Assembly: GCA_028282195.1 (NCBI GenBank) | Contig: JANQII010000132.1 | Coordinates: forward strand, 1-40,328 | Reading direction: 5' to 3' | DNA: 40,328 nucleotides | Source of the DNA: Prolixibacteraceae bacterium | Lineage (GTDB): Bacteria > Bacteroidota > Bacteroidia > Bacteroidales > Prolixibacteraceae | Shown here: piece after piece, positions 9,036 to 16,518 of the stretch | Position numbering within the stretch: the first letter of the stretch is position 1 | How the letters are laid out: each line of letters opens with the position of its first letter | Notes under the pieces: model-generated | What the model was told of the DNA's origin: nothing | Database searches by the model: none | What the model saw: the letters and a program-made list of their open reading frames with translations, nothing else | Position numbers and translations under genes: made by a program

Positions 9036-12000
9036 TTAAAAAGACAACTGAACGCCTAAGTTATATACCTTCTGAATTGGATAACCTAAACCATTTTCAC
9101 CCATTTCCGGATCCCATAACTTGAATTTGCTAAATGTAAGAAGGTTGGTCCCACTCAGATAAATTCTCAAGTTGCGTAGTTTTGCTTTCGACAAAATTCT
9201 TTTGGGGAAAGTATAGCCCAACTCAATAGATTTCAATCTTAAAAAAGAACCATCGCGCATATACCATGTGGATGTTTGAAGGTTATTTTCAACAGATTCC
9301 CCCGATAACCGTGGCCAAAGGGCATAAATATTCCGATTATTTTCGGACCAGTGATCTTCGGCATATGCCTGTAACAGGGCATGTTGATTATCAATAAAAG
9401 GAGAAGTAGAATGCTCATCAGGTGTATCAATCCAAAATGATTCCCTGGCAAGTCCCTGGAAAAAGAAAGAAAAATCAAGCTGTTTCCATCCGCTTGATAA
9501 TCCGAAACCATAGATGATCTCAGGACTTGTTGGGTAACCAATAGGCACCTGGTCCAATGCTGTTATTTTCCCATCACCATTAATATCTTTATACTTTATA
9601 TCACCGGCCATATAATCGCCAAACTGGGTAGGTGAGTTTCTCACTTCTTCTTCATCAACAAAAAGCCTTTCAGCAACATATCCCCAAACCTGGTTTAACG
9701 AATAACCAACGCGGGATTTCCAGGGGGCATCTATGTAAAGGGGTTCTTCGTAAACTTTAAATTCACTTGTAGCATACGTAAAATTGGCTATCCCGGTCAA
9801 CCAGAAATCCCGGGAAAACGAATGATTATAATTCATGGAAAGGTCAATCCCATGACTGGATGCTTCTCCAATGTTAGCGCGAATACCCGCTGTTAGCCCC
9901 ATTGTTGTTGGAATGGATGAGCGTGTCATCAATATATTTGATCGATACTCATTAAAAACTTCAAAATCAATATCAAGCTGTCCTAAAATTCCGAGTTCTA
10001 TTCCTGCATTCAGTTTTTTTGCTGTTTCCCATGTAATATCGTCATTGGCATATCTGGATATGGAAATTCCGGGTAGGGTATAGCCTCCCATATTGCCATA
10101 AGTACCAAATGAAGAAGCCCGGTCGTTGTTGCTCATATTTACATTCGAGAGGTAATAGAAGCGATCATTTTCGTCTCCGATTGCATCATTACCAGCCAAA
10201 CCATATGTAACTTTTAGTTTTACCTTATTAAATATACGTTTCAGGTTTTCTGTCCAATATTTCTCATTCGACACCAGATAAGCTAAACCTACTGATGGAA
10301 AAAAACCGAATCGTTCTTTTTTCGAAAATCGTTCCGAACCATTGTAACCAAAGTTCGCTTCCAGAAAATATCGTTGATCGTATGCATAGGTTGCACGACC
10401 GGCAAGACCGATATTCCTGTATGGCAATGATTTTTGCAAGTCACCTGCATTGGCCACAAGTTGTTCCCTCATTGTGAATACCAGCAAACTACCGAAAGTG
10501 TGTTTATCGTTGAAGGTCCTGTTCCAGTCAAGGGCTGATTCAAAATAAGTTGTGGATCTAATATCTTTATCCCCCTCATTATAACCCAGATATTCAGTGC
10601 CAGTCTCTTCATTTATAATTGACAATACGTACGCGTCATTCGCTTTGTCATAAGAACCAACCTGATAATAAAAGGGGTTATAAAAACGGGAAACATCAAA
10701 ATAGGAATACCTGCTTGTATTAAACATGGCTCTCAATGAAAGTCCTTCAGTAATAAAATCGAGTTTTTGCCTTAATTCAATCTGAGCCAGCATTTGAGAA
10801 GTCGTATAATTCTTATATCCCTTTACCATATCCGCATAGGGGTTGTTGTAGTTGCCAGACCCGTAATTACCAAAAAGAATATGTTGCGTTTGTGAATTTG
10901 CGATGTCCGGATCATAATATGGAGGAAAAAGCACAGGATTTGTCCGCATAACTTTATCGAACATATCATCACCCCCGTCAATAGGTCCTGTGTAATCATC
11001 AAATGCCCCATGCAAGCGAACGGTTACTTCTGTATCTTTTGTTACATTAATATTCACATTTGAACGTAACATATAACGTTTCAGCGATATATTACTGTTG
11101 AAATTATTGCGTTTATCAACATTTAATACACCATTGTCATTAACCAGGCTACCTGCTAAATAATAACGGGCAACCTTGCCACCACCACTCAAATTAAAAT
11201 TTAAACGTTGATTAAGTGTATGATCCTTGAATAAAATGTCATACCAGTTATTTGCGGGATAAACGAAAGGATTTCCTCCCTTAATTGTATTCTCAATTTT
11301 GTTTTGAGAATAGGGTACAGCCTGTAGCGGGTTTCTTGTACGAATTGCCTCGTTATGCAGCAACATATAGGTTATTGGATCAGCCAATTTAACCATTTGA
11401 GTTGGCATCGATAAGGATTCTTCAAAACGAATATTCATTTGTGCCTTTCCTTCCGTACCTTCTTTTGTGGTAATCAGGATAACGCCATTGGCACCACGAG
11501 AACCATAAAGAGCTGTAGCAGTTGCATCCTTCATAATTGAAAAACTTGCAATATCATCAGGCTGCATCCTTGATAAGTCAGAGGTAGTGGCTTCATTATT
11601 ATCAATCAATATTAGCGGATCTTTTTTATAGCCAAAGGTTGTCACACCACGAATAAAAAATTGGGCATCATCTCTTCCAGGCTCACCACTTCTTTGATAA
11701 GAAATCATGCCGGAAACGCGCCCTGCTAATGCGGTTGTTAAATTACTCGACGGAACTTTCAGTTCTGCCGGCTTTACGGTTGTAATTGAGCCAATTACAG
11801 ACTCTTTCTTTTGTTTACCAAAAGCGACTACGGTTACGTCGTCCAGTTCCTGGGATTTTTCTTTCAACTGAATATCTATTTTCTCCTGATTGCCAACATC
11901 AATAATCTGGCTTTCCATTCCAATGAAGGAAAAAACAAGCTTATCGCCAGGGGCAGCATCAATAGAATACGTTCCGTCCGTATCGGTAATAACCCCCCGG

Positions 12001-12470
12001 GTTGTTCCTACGATTGTAATGGTAACTCCAGGTAAAGGCTTGCCATCCAAATCTGTAACCTTTCCTTTTACTAATTCTTTTTGAAGTATTTCATTAACTT
12101 CCTTTTTACTTGCAGGTTGAATAATAATTTGGTTGCCTACAATACGAAATACTAAATCGGATTTTGCCAAAGCATCAGAAAGAATATTGTTGACTGTATC
12201 GTCTTTTCTATGAACATTGACTATTTGTGCATCATTTACCAAATCATTGTTATAAAAGAACCGGTAGTCTGATTGAACTTTGATCTCTTCAAACAGTTCT
12301 TTAAGCGTAAACTCTTCACTATTTTTATCGAGTTTTATTCTCTGTGAATAGACCTTTGCATTTGCATTTAACGCAAAAAGGATAGATAATAAAAATGTTA
12401 ATTTCATTAATAACAAAAGTTTACCTGTTTTTTTCCATATATAGAATTCCCAGGTACTAATTTTTTTCAT
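9036..12470 (-). CDS. susC: SusC/RagA TonB-dependent transporter with STN domain (first pair)
   Basis: Outer-membrane TonB-dependent importer of oligosaccharides, paired with the SusD downstream. Parts in order: signal peptide (about 1-40); STN (secretin/TonB N-terminal) signalling domain (about 48-118); carboxypeptidase-regulatory-like beta-sandwich (about 132-210, with GKVTDLDGKPLPGVTI); a TonB-box-like stretch VTVVAFGK; the plug (about 220-340, with the SusC signature ALYGSRGANGVILITTK); and the 22-stranded barrel, ending in aromatic VQLSF. Length (1144) is normal for STN-bearing SusC. The STN domain, with the FecR gene just upstream and the ECF sigma gene beyond it, indicates trans-envelope signalling: ligand at SusC relieves FecR and activates sigma. 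Tandem hairpins lie about 40-87 nt upstream of the start. Confidence 0.96.
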   Translation of the reverse strand: MKKISTWEFYIWKKTGKLLLLMKLTFLLSILFALNANAKVYSQRIKLDKNSEEFTLKELFEEIKVQSDYRFFYNNDLVNDAQIVNVHRKDDTVNNILSDALAKSDLVFRIVGNQIIIQPASKKEVNEILQKELVKGKVTDLDGKPLPGVTITIVGTTRGVITDTDGTYSIDAAPGDKLVFSFIGMESQIIDVGNQEKIDIQLKEKSQELDDVTVVAFGKQKKESVIGSITTVKPAELKVPSSNLTTALAGRVSGMISYQRSGEPGRDDAQFFIRGVTTFGYKKDPLILIDNNEATTSDLSRMQPDDIASFSIMKDATATALYGSRGANGVILITTKEGTEGKAQMNIRFEESLSMPTQMVKLADPITYMLLHNEAIRTRNPLQAVPYSQNKIENTIKGGNPFVYPANNWYDILFKDHTLNQRLNFNLSGGGKVARYYLAGSLVNDNGVLNVDKRNNFNSNISLKRYMLRSNVNINVTKDTEVTVRLHGAFDDYTGPIDGGDDMFDKVMRTNPVLFPPYYDPDIANSQTQHILFGNYGSGNYNNPYADMVKGYKNYTTSQMLAQIELRQKLDFITEGLSLRAMFNTSRYSYFDVSRFYNPFYYQVGSYDKANDAYVLSIINEETGTEYLGYNEGDKDIRSTTYFESALDWNRTFNDKHTFGSLLVFTMREQLVANAGDLQKSLPYRNIGLAGRATYAYDQRYFLEANFGYNGSERFSKKERFGFFPSVGLAYLVSNEKYWTENLKRIFNKVKLKVTYGLAGNDAIGDENDRFYYLSNVNMSNNDRASSFGTYGNMGGYTLPGISISRYANDDITWETAKKLNAGIELGILGQLDIDFEVFNEYRSNILMTRSSIPTTMGLTAGIRANIGEASSHGIDLSMNYNHSFSRDFWLTGIANFTYATSEFKVYEEPLYIDAPWKSRVGYSLNQVWGYVAERLFVDEEEVRNSPTQFGDYMAGDIKYKDINGDGKITALDQVPIGYPTSPEIIYGFGLSSGWKQLDFSFFFQGLARESFWIDTPDEHSTSPFIDNQHALLQAYAEDHWSENNRNIYALWPRLSGESVENNLQTSTWYMRDGSFLRLKSIELGYTFPKRILSKAKLRNLRIYLSGTNLLTFSKFKLWDPEMGENGLGYPIQKVYNLGVQLSF

Positions 12471-12509
12471 AAATTTGTTTTATTAGTGATTTGAGACTAT
12501 TTCGCTAAT

Positions 12510-12557
12510 GCAATTCTAAATTGCTGACAACGAAGATGTAACGGCATTTTCGTTGTC
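12510..12557 (-). promoter_or_regulatory. Tandem hairpins in the first fecR-susC leader
   Basis: Positions 12526-12534 and 12549-12557 form a perfect 9-bp stem (GACAACGAA / TTCGTTGTC). Directly next to it, 12510-12515 and 12519-12524 form a 6-bp stem with a 3-nt loop (GCAATT-AATTGC). On the minus strand they lie in the susC leader, about 40-87 nt before its start. The plus strand has a T-run after the large stem, but no plus-strand gene ends there. They may act as an attenuator or mRNA-processing element between fecR and susC. Confidence 0.55.
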
Positions 12558-12597
12558 TTTTTTTGATGTTTTCTTTACTGTCTTTTTACATAGGCAA

Positions 12598-13566
12598 TTA
12601 TTTTTTAGTAATTAAATATCCATTTTCAACCGATTTATACTCTAAACCTGACAATTCGCTGAAGAATATCAAGATCTGTTCTAAGTTCTTGGTATCAAAA
12701 TCAGCTGTATATCTCATTTTACCAATAGCTTCATCCTGAATGTGAATTTCTTTACCGAATTTTCGTTCTAACTCCTTGGCAATTTCATACAGTGATTCAT
12801 TATAAAATGAAACTTTGCCAAACCTCCACGCATCAAATACCGATACAGAACCAGGGTTATTTGTTTTAGTAACAACTGAAGTTTTTTTGTCATAAGAAAC
12901 CCGATCTCCAATATCAAGTTCTATAATCTGTTTCGATTCTTTTAGTTCCAGCTCAACTTTTCCTTTTATCAAATAAGCATGGGCAGTGGGTTCATTACTG
13001 TAATTATCTATCATAAAGCTAGTACCCAATACGCTCACGCTTATTAAATCTGAATGCACAATAAATGGATGTTTGTCGTCTTTTTTAACGTCAAAATAAA
13101 CTTCTCCTGTTATGGTTACTTCTCGTAGTTTTTTATTGAAACGTTCAGGATAGCTAATCGATGATTGTGCATTTAACCAAACTTCAGATCCATCCGGCAA
13201 TTTAACTTCCCGTACTTCTCCAACTTCAGTATCAACAGTAATCACTTGAACATATCTTCCTGAGAATAAATAAGCAAGGCTACCAATGATCAACGTTAAT
13301 AAAGCGACTGCAGCATATTTTGCAGTTTTTGACAAAAAAGAGAATACAGGTTTATTTATTTTCTCTATTTTGTAATATGTTCGTTGTTGTATAATCCGTC
13401 CCGAAGTTGTAGGTTTAGGCGATAAATTATTCCATATCAAATTAACCCAATTAAACAATTCTTTTGTTTCGGGATCATTTTCTAATTCTCTTTTCAGTGT
13501 TTCACGATCTTCTTCACCTGAATAATAAGCAGATATCTTGTTAAATATATTATGTTTTTTTCCCAT
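12598..13566 (-). CDS. FecR-family anti-sigma factor (first arm)
   Basis: Inner-membrane regulator that holds an ECF sigma factor until it is signalled by the STN domain of the neighbouring SusC. Parts: short cytoplasmic N-terminal region (about 1-80), one TM helix (about 83-102, KYAAVALLTLIIGSLAYL), periplasmic FecR domain (about 108-205, with VKLPDGSEVWLNAQSSISYP and ITGEVYFDV), and C-terminal DUF4974 (about 250-320), which is expected to contact STN. Length 322 is standard. It lies 127 bp upstream of susC. Unusually, it is separated from the sigma gene by 728 bp of repeat-rich non-coding DNA rather than the usual short gap. Confidence 0.93.
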   Translation of the reverse strand: MGKKHNIFNKISAYYSGEEDRETLKRELENDPETKELFNWVNLIWNNLSPKPTTSGRIIQQRTYYKIEKINKPVFSFLSKTAKYAAVALLTLIIGSLAYLFSGRYVQVITVDTEVGEVREVKLPDGSEVWLNAQSSISYPERFNKKLREVTITGEVYFDVKKDDKHPFIVHSDLISVSVLGTSFMIDNYSNEPTAHAYLIKGKVELELKESKQIIELDIGDRVSYDKKTSVVTKTNNPGSVSVFDAWRFGKVSFYNESLYEIAKELERKFGKEIHIQDEAIGKMRYTADFDTKNLEQILIFFSELSGLEYKSVENGYLITKK

Positions 13567-13766
13567 CTTAGTTGATGTCTTCTAAAACTAAAGACGCCGC
13601 GTTTTAAAAAAAGGACTAAAAAAAAATCATTTTTTTTTACGCTACCGTCCGGGGAAACCTGAAAAGATCTCTCGTTTTGCCTGGATAGAGGGCTTTGGAA
13701 TCAGTTCAGAATTAGGGTGGGTTACTGTCAGCTTTCTTTGTGGAAGTATATTTTATATCATGTATG

Positions 13767-13870
13767 TTATACCATTTTGATTATAAAGTTATCACTTGGT
13801 ATAATGCCGATAGGTTAATGACAGCGTTAAATGCAAAGCAATTTTAACGCTACGGTCATTAACTAATCGG
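13767..13870. repeat. Two neighbouring inverted repeats, MITE-like
   Basis: 13767-13774 and 13797-13804 are perfect 8-bp inverted copies (TTATACCA / TGGTATAA). Immediately to the right, 13807-13831 and 13843-13870 form an imperfect stem of about 25 bp built from three matched blocks (CCGAT/ATCGG, GTTAATGAC/GTCATTAAC, AGCGTTAAA/TTTAACGCT). No T-tract follows. It resembles a small mobile palindrome inserted between the sigma and FecR genes. Confidence 0.6.
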
Positions 13871-13957
13871 TATGAATGGGAGGATGGGAGAAGTTGAGAA
13901 AAGGGGAAAAGAAGGTTTCAAATTAATGAATGGAAGATTAAAGGGCCGGGTGAGTTG

Positions 13958-13972
13958 CGGGTTACGGGTTGC
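13958..13972 (+). repeat. Left copy of 15-bp inverted repeat around the sigma gene
   Basis: This sequence (CGGGTTACGGGTTGC) recurs as a perfect reverse complement at 15299-15313. The two copies flank the sigma gene. It is itself built of a GGGTTGC/GGGTTAC unit and is probably one copy of a repeat dispersed in the genome. Confidence 0.75.
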
Positions 13973-14294
13973 GGAAGCGAAAAGTTGTAAGCTTCAAAGA
14001 ATAAGCACTTAGACAAAATCCAGATTCCAAAATCTAAAAAACAAAATCCAAATCAAAATCCGGTAATCCAACAATCGAGGATACAATTGCCTGTCATTCA
14101 ATGACCGATGGCCAATGATAGTTGACCGTTGTCCAGGATCAAGTTTCCCGTATCCAGGATCAGAAATTCAACAAAGTTGCCCACCCTAATATTGAAGTGA
14201 TCCGGGCTTTTGGGGAAGCTAAACAATTAGGAAGGATGCTATTCTAAACAAAAAATATAATGAAAAAATCTTTGCCGCACACAAATAAACAATT

Positions 14295-14915
14295 TTATAA
14301 AAACTGTAATCTAATCTTCTTTCGTTCTATAAATGCTTCAAAAAGAAAAAGGAAAATATGGGTAATCTTTCTTTTTTTAGACAGACCTATCTTTGAACAA
14401 ATCTTTTCAAGTGCATAGGCTACATGATTTTTTACTGTTAAAGGCGAGATTTTCATGATTTCAGCAACCTCCTTGTATTTCAACCCATTGACTTTTGCCA
14501 AACTGAATGCCATTTTGCATTTAGCAGGAAGCGAATCAATGGCTTCATTTATCTGATTGATCATTGCCTGATCAAATAAATCAGAGCCATTATTTTCCTC
14601 CAATGGGGTGAAATGATAATCACTAAGCTCCTCCAGGTTAACAATTTTTATTCGGTTATTTTTTCGCATAAAGGAAATACTTTCATTCCGTGCAAGAATA
14701 AACAAATAAGACTTTATATTGACAATTTCTGAAAAATATTTCCGCTTGCTCCATAACTTCACAAAAACATCACTTACCAGTTCTTCTGCAATCTCATTAT
14801 TTCTGACAATTCCCCGAATAAAAAAAAGCAAATCATCAGAATATAAATCCATCAGTCTCTGAAGCTCTAGCTTGGTTAGTTTTTCATTTATTTGCTCTGT
14901 AATAACAGTCTTCAT
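14295..14915 (-). CDS. ECF-type RNA polymerase sigma factor
   Basis: Sigma-70 family ECF factor of the FecI-like/Bacteroidota type. Region 2 spans about residues 20-88 (EIAEELVSDVFVKLWSKR, then NIKSYLFILARNESISFMRK). Region 4 spans about 128-175, with a LuxR-like helix-turn-helix (LKYKEVAEIMKISPLTVKNH). The protein (206 residues) has a basic, hydrophobic C-terminal tail. It is the only sigma gene seen in the window, yet there are two FecR/STN-SusC arms: a same-strand arm starting 728 bp downstream and a divergent plus-strand arm starting 468 bp away. It is therefore the natural partner of the first FecR and possibly of both. Promoter elements could not be assigned. Confidence 0.94.
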   Translation of the reverse strand: MKTVITEQINEKLTKLELQRLMDLYSDDLLFFIRGIVRNNEIAEELVSDVFVKLWSKRKYFSEIVNIKSYLFILARNESISFMRKNNRIKIVNLEELSDYHFTPLEENNGSDLFDQAMINQINEAIDSLPAKCKMAFSLAKVNGLKYKEVAEIMKISPLTVKNHVAYALEKICSKIGLSKKRKITHIFLFLFEAFIERKKIRLQFL

Positions 14916-15238
14916 TGCTATACAAGGTTAGGTATAAAAGTAATAAAATATTAATAAAGTAATAAAATGTTGATAGTGAACGATTAATATAAATTTAAAA
15001 AAGTATTTCGTTTTGGTTTTCCTTCAAAGTTGGATTTCGATTTTTGCGAAAACGCTTTACAAAATGGACAAAAATCCAGCAATAAACAAGGTCAAAAACG
15101 ATGGTTTCTGCTGACTTTTCACAGTAAATCTGTTCGACAACATTATATTACGGTGAGTCTTTTCGTGTAAATGTTAACGACTTTCTTTTCATGAAGGCTA
15201 AGGTATTAAGAGTAGCCAAATCCCAGATTTTAAAACAC

Positions 15239-15293
15239 GAAGGCACTAAGGCACTAAGGGTAATCAAATCCTAAAACACAAAGGCACGAAGAG
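15239..15293. repeat. GGCACTAA-type degenerate intergenic repeat
   Basis: The unit GGCACTAA occurs twice in tandem at about 15242-15258. A related copy, ACACAAAGGCACGAAG, follows about 20 bp later. Words of the same kind (CGCAAAGACACAAAG) appear inside the element at 40087-40252, so this is probably a dispersed non-coding repeat of the genome. Confidence 0.55.
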
Positions 15294-15298
15294 GAACT

Positions 15299-15313
15299 GC
15301 AACCCGTAACCCG
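15299..15313 (-). repeat. Right copy of 15-bp inverted repeat around the sigma gene
   Basis: GCAACCCGTAACCCG, the exact reverse complement of 13958-13972. The intervening 1326 bp contains the whole sigma gene. A further partial GTAACCC unit follows at about 15314-15319. Confidence 0.75.
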
Positions 15314-15383
15314 TAACCCAAAATCCACTTATCACTCAGGGTAAAATCGATTTGGACACATATACTTTTATAAGGTGATAAAA

Positions 15384-16373
15384 ATGGATCAGGAAAAATT
15401 GATAAAACATATCGTTGACCCGGAATCTGGAGTAGATCAAACAAAACTTAAACAAGAAATTCTGGATGATCAGAAATTATTGAAAGAATACTCCAGGTTG
15501 AAAAATGCCCGGGCATTATTTGCTTCAGTAAGTAGCCCTGAAGATCCCGATAGAAAAGGACAATTAGATGCTGCAAAGGTTAAACTAGGTTTAAAAAAGA
15601 AAAGAAAACCTGTAGTTATGTATGAGCTACTAAAATATGCTGCAGTTATTCTTATCACATTTTCAATTGCTTTTTTTGCATTGAATCGCCCTGAAGCTGA
15701 ATTGGTCGAAAATCAATCTTATACAGTCGAAGTACCTTATGGGGAAACGGCAAGTATTACCTTAGCTGATGGAACAAAAGTCTGGTTAAATTCAGGAACA
15801 AAAATTAACTACCTGGCTTCTTTCGGAATGAATACCAGGGCAGTTCATTTAACAGGGGAAGCTTTTTTCAGTGTAACTAAAAATGAAAAGCTTCCTTTTA
15901 TTGTTGAGACAGACCTTATTGACATTGAAGTGACCGGAACGGAATTTAATGTTACCAGTTATGCCAATGAAGATCAAATATTAACTACCCTCGTGGAAGG
16001 AGGGGTTACGGTTAAAGATAAAAATGGGAAAGCCCTGCATTATTTAAAACCCGAAGAGCAGGCGATTTTATATAAATCAGAAAGGCGTACTTCGGTTGAA
16101 AAAGTGAATGTAAACTCATTTACTTCATGGAAAAATGGGGTAATGATTTTTGAAGAAGTGCCATTAGAACGAATTCTGAACAATATAGAACGCTGGTATA
16201 ATGTGGACGTTATTCTGGAAAACAATTCAATCAAAAAGAAAGTGTTCTCTGGAGCAATCTTAAAAAACAATCCTTTAGATCATATTTTGGATGTTCTGGT
16301 GGAGAGTTCTGAAATTGAAGAATATCAAATTAAAAACAGGGAAGGCCAAAAACGCCTGATTATTATGAAGTAA
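15384..16373 (+). CDS. FecR-family anti-sigma factor (second arm)
   Basis: Second FecR-type transmembrane anti-sigma. The start is taken at the ATG at 15384, because AGGTGA lies 5 nt upstream; a GTG at 15375 would also be in frame but overlaps that signal. Parts: cytoplasmic N-terminus (about 1-80), one TM helix (about 82-100, LLKYAAVILITFSIAFFAL), periplasmic FecR domain (about 110-215, with SITLADGTKVWLNSGTKINY and LTGEAFFSV), and a C-terminal DUF4974 (about 255-328). It has no sigma gene of its own directly upstream. The nearest sigma gene is divergent, at 14295-14915. It is followed by its STN-bearing SusC after 145 bp. Confidence 0.93.
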   Translation: MDQEKLIKHIVDPESGVDQTKLKQEILDDQKLLKEYSRLKNARALFASVSSPEDPDRKGQLDAAKVKLGLKKKRKPVVMYELLKYAAVILITFSIAFFALNRPEAELVENQSYTVEVPYGETASITLADGTKVWLNSGTKINYLASFGMNTRAVHLTGEAFFSVTKNEKLPFIVETDLIDIEVTGTEFNVTSYANEDQILTTLVEGGVTVKDKNGKALHYLKPEEQAILYKSERRTSVEKVNVNSFTSWKNGVMIFEEVPLERILNNIERWYNVDVILENNSIKKKVFSGAILKNNPLDHILDVLVESSEIEEYQIKNREGQKRLIIMK

Positions 16374-16426
16374 AATAAATAAAGTTTAACCTAAATATCA
16401 GATAATGAAGTAAAACCTAAAACAAA

Positions 16427-16476
16427 AAGTCGGAGAAAGTAGCAGTTTCCCCGACTTAATCACAAATTAAATTGTG
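16427..16476 (+). promoter_or_regulatory. Tandem hairpins in the second fecR-susC leader
   Basis: 16427-16438 and 16446-16457 form a 12-bp stem with one mismatch (AAGTCGGAGAAA / TTTCCCCGACTT) and a 7-nt loop. It is followed by a smaller stem, 16461-16465 with 16472-16476 (CACAA/TTGTG). The strong stem ends about 61 nt before the chosen susC start. The same arrangement, with unrelated sequence, precedes the other susC at 12470. Confidence 0.55.
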
Positions 16477-16518
16477 GGATTAAAAGTCTTTTGTATAACT
16501 AAAATCCAATTCAAAATT

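Larger units (their letters stand above)
13567..14294. other. 728-bp repeat-rich gap between sigma and FecR genes
   Basis: No credible gene. The stretch contains a small inverted repeat (13767-13774 / 13797-13804), a large hairpin element (13807-13870), one copy of a GGGTTACGGGTTGC-type repeat (13958-13972), a low-complexity run of AAATCC-like words around 14016-14070, and short degenerate repeats such as ATCCAGGATCA up to about 14175. This mosaic of small repeats looks like accumulated intergenic elements rather than a decayed gene. Confidence 0.6.
14916..15383. other. Divergent intergenic region with repeats
   Basis: No credible gene. The left part (14930-15010) is very AT-rich and should hold the sigma promoter. 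The right part holds repeat words: AAGGCACTAAGGCACTAAGG around 15239-15259 (a tandem GGCACTAA unit), a related CACAAAGGCACGAAG at about 15277-15291, and the right copy of the 15-bp inverted repeat at 15299-15313. No match to the Bacteroidota TTTG/TAnnTTTG promoter with correct spacing was found. Confidence 0.55.

Noticed and set aside
12526-12565. Plus-strand intrinsic terminator (stem followed by a T-run)
   Set aside because: No plus-strand gene ends there and both neighbours are on the minus strand. It is better treated as a leader structure of the minus-strand susC.
14016-14070. CRISPR-like or tandem repeat array (AAATCC words)
   Set aside because: The units are short, irregular and without spacers of constant length; it is low-complexity DNA.
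15351-15370. TTTG and TACTTTTA words as a Bacteroidota promoter before the second FecR
   Set aside because: The spacing is about 8 bp, far from the usual 19-21 bp, and the -7 word is imperfect.
16365-16415. 11-bp direct repeat ATGAAGTAAAA at the end of the second FecR gene
   Set aside because: Short and AT-rich, 40 bp apart; readily explained by chance or a small duplication.
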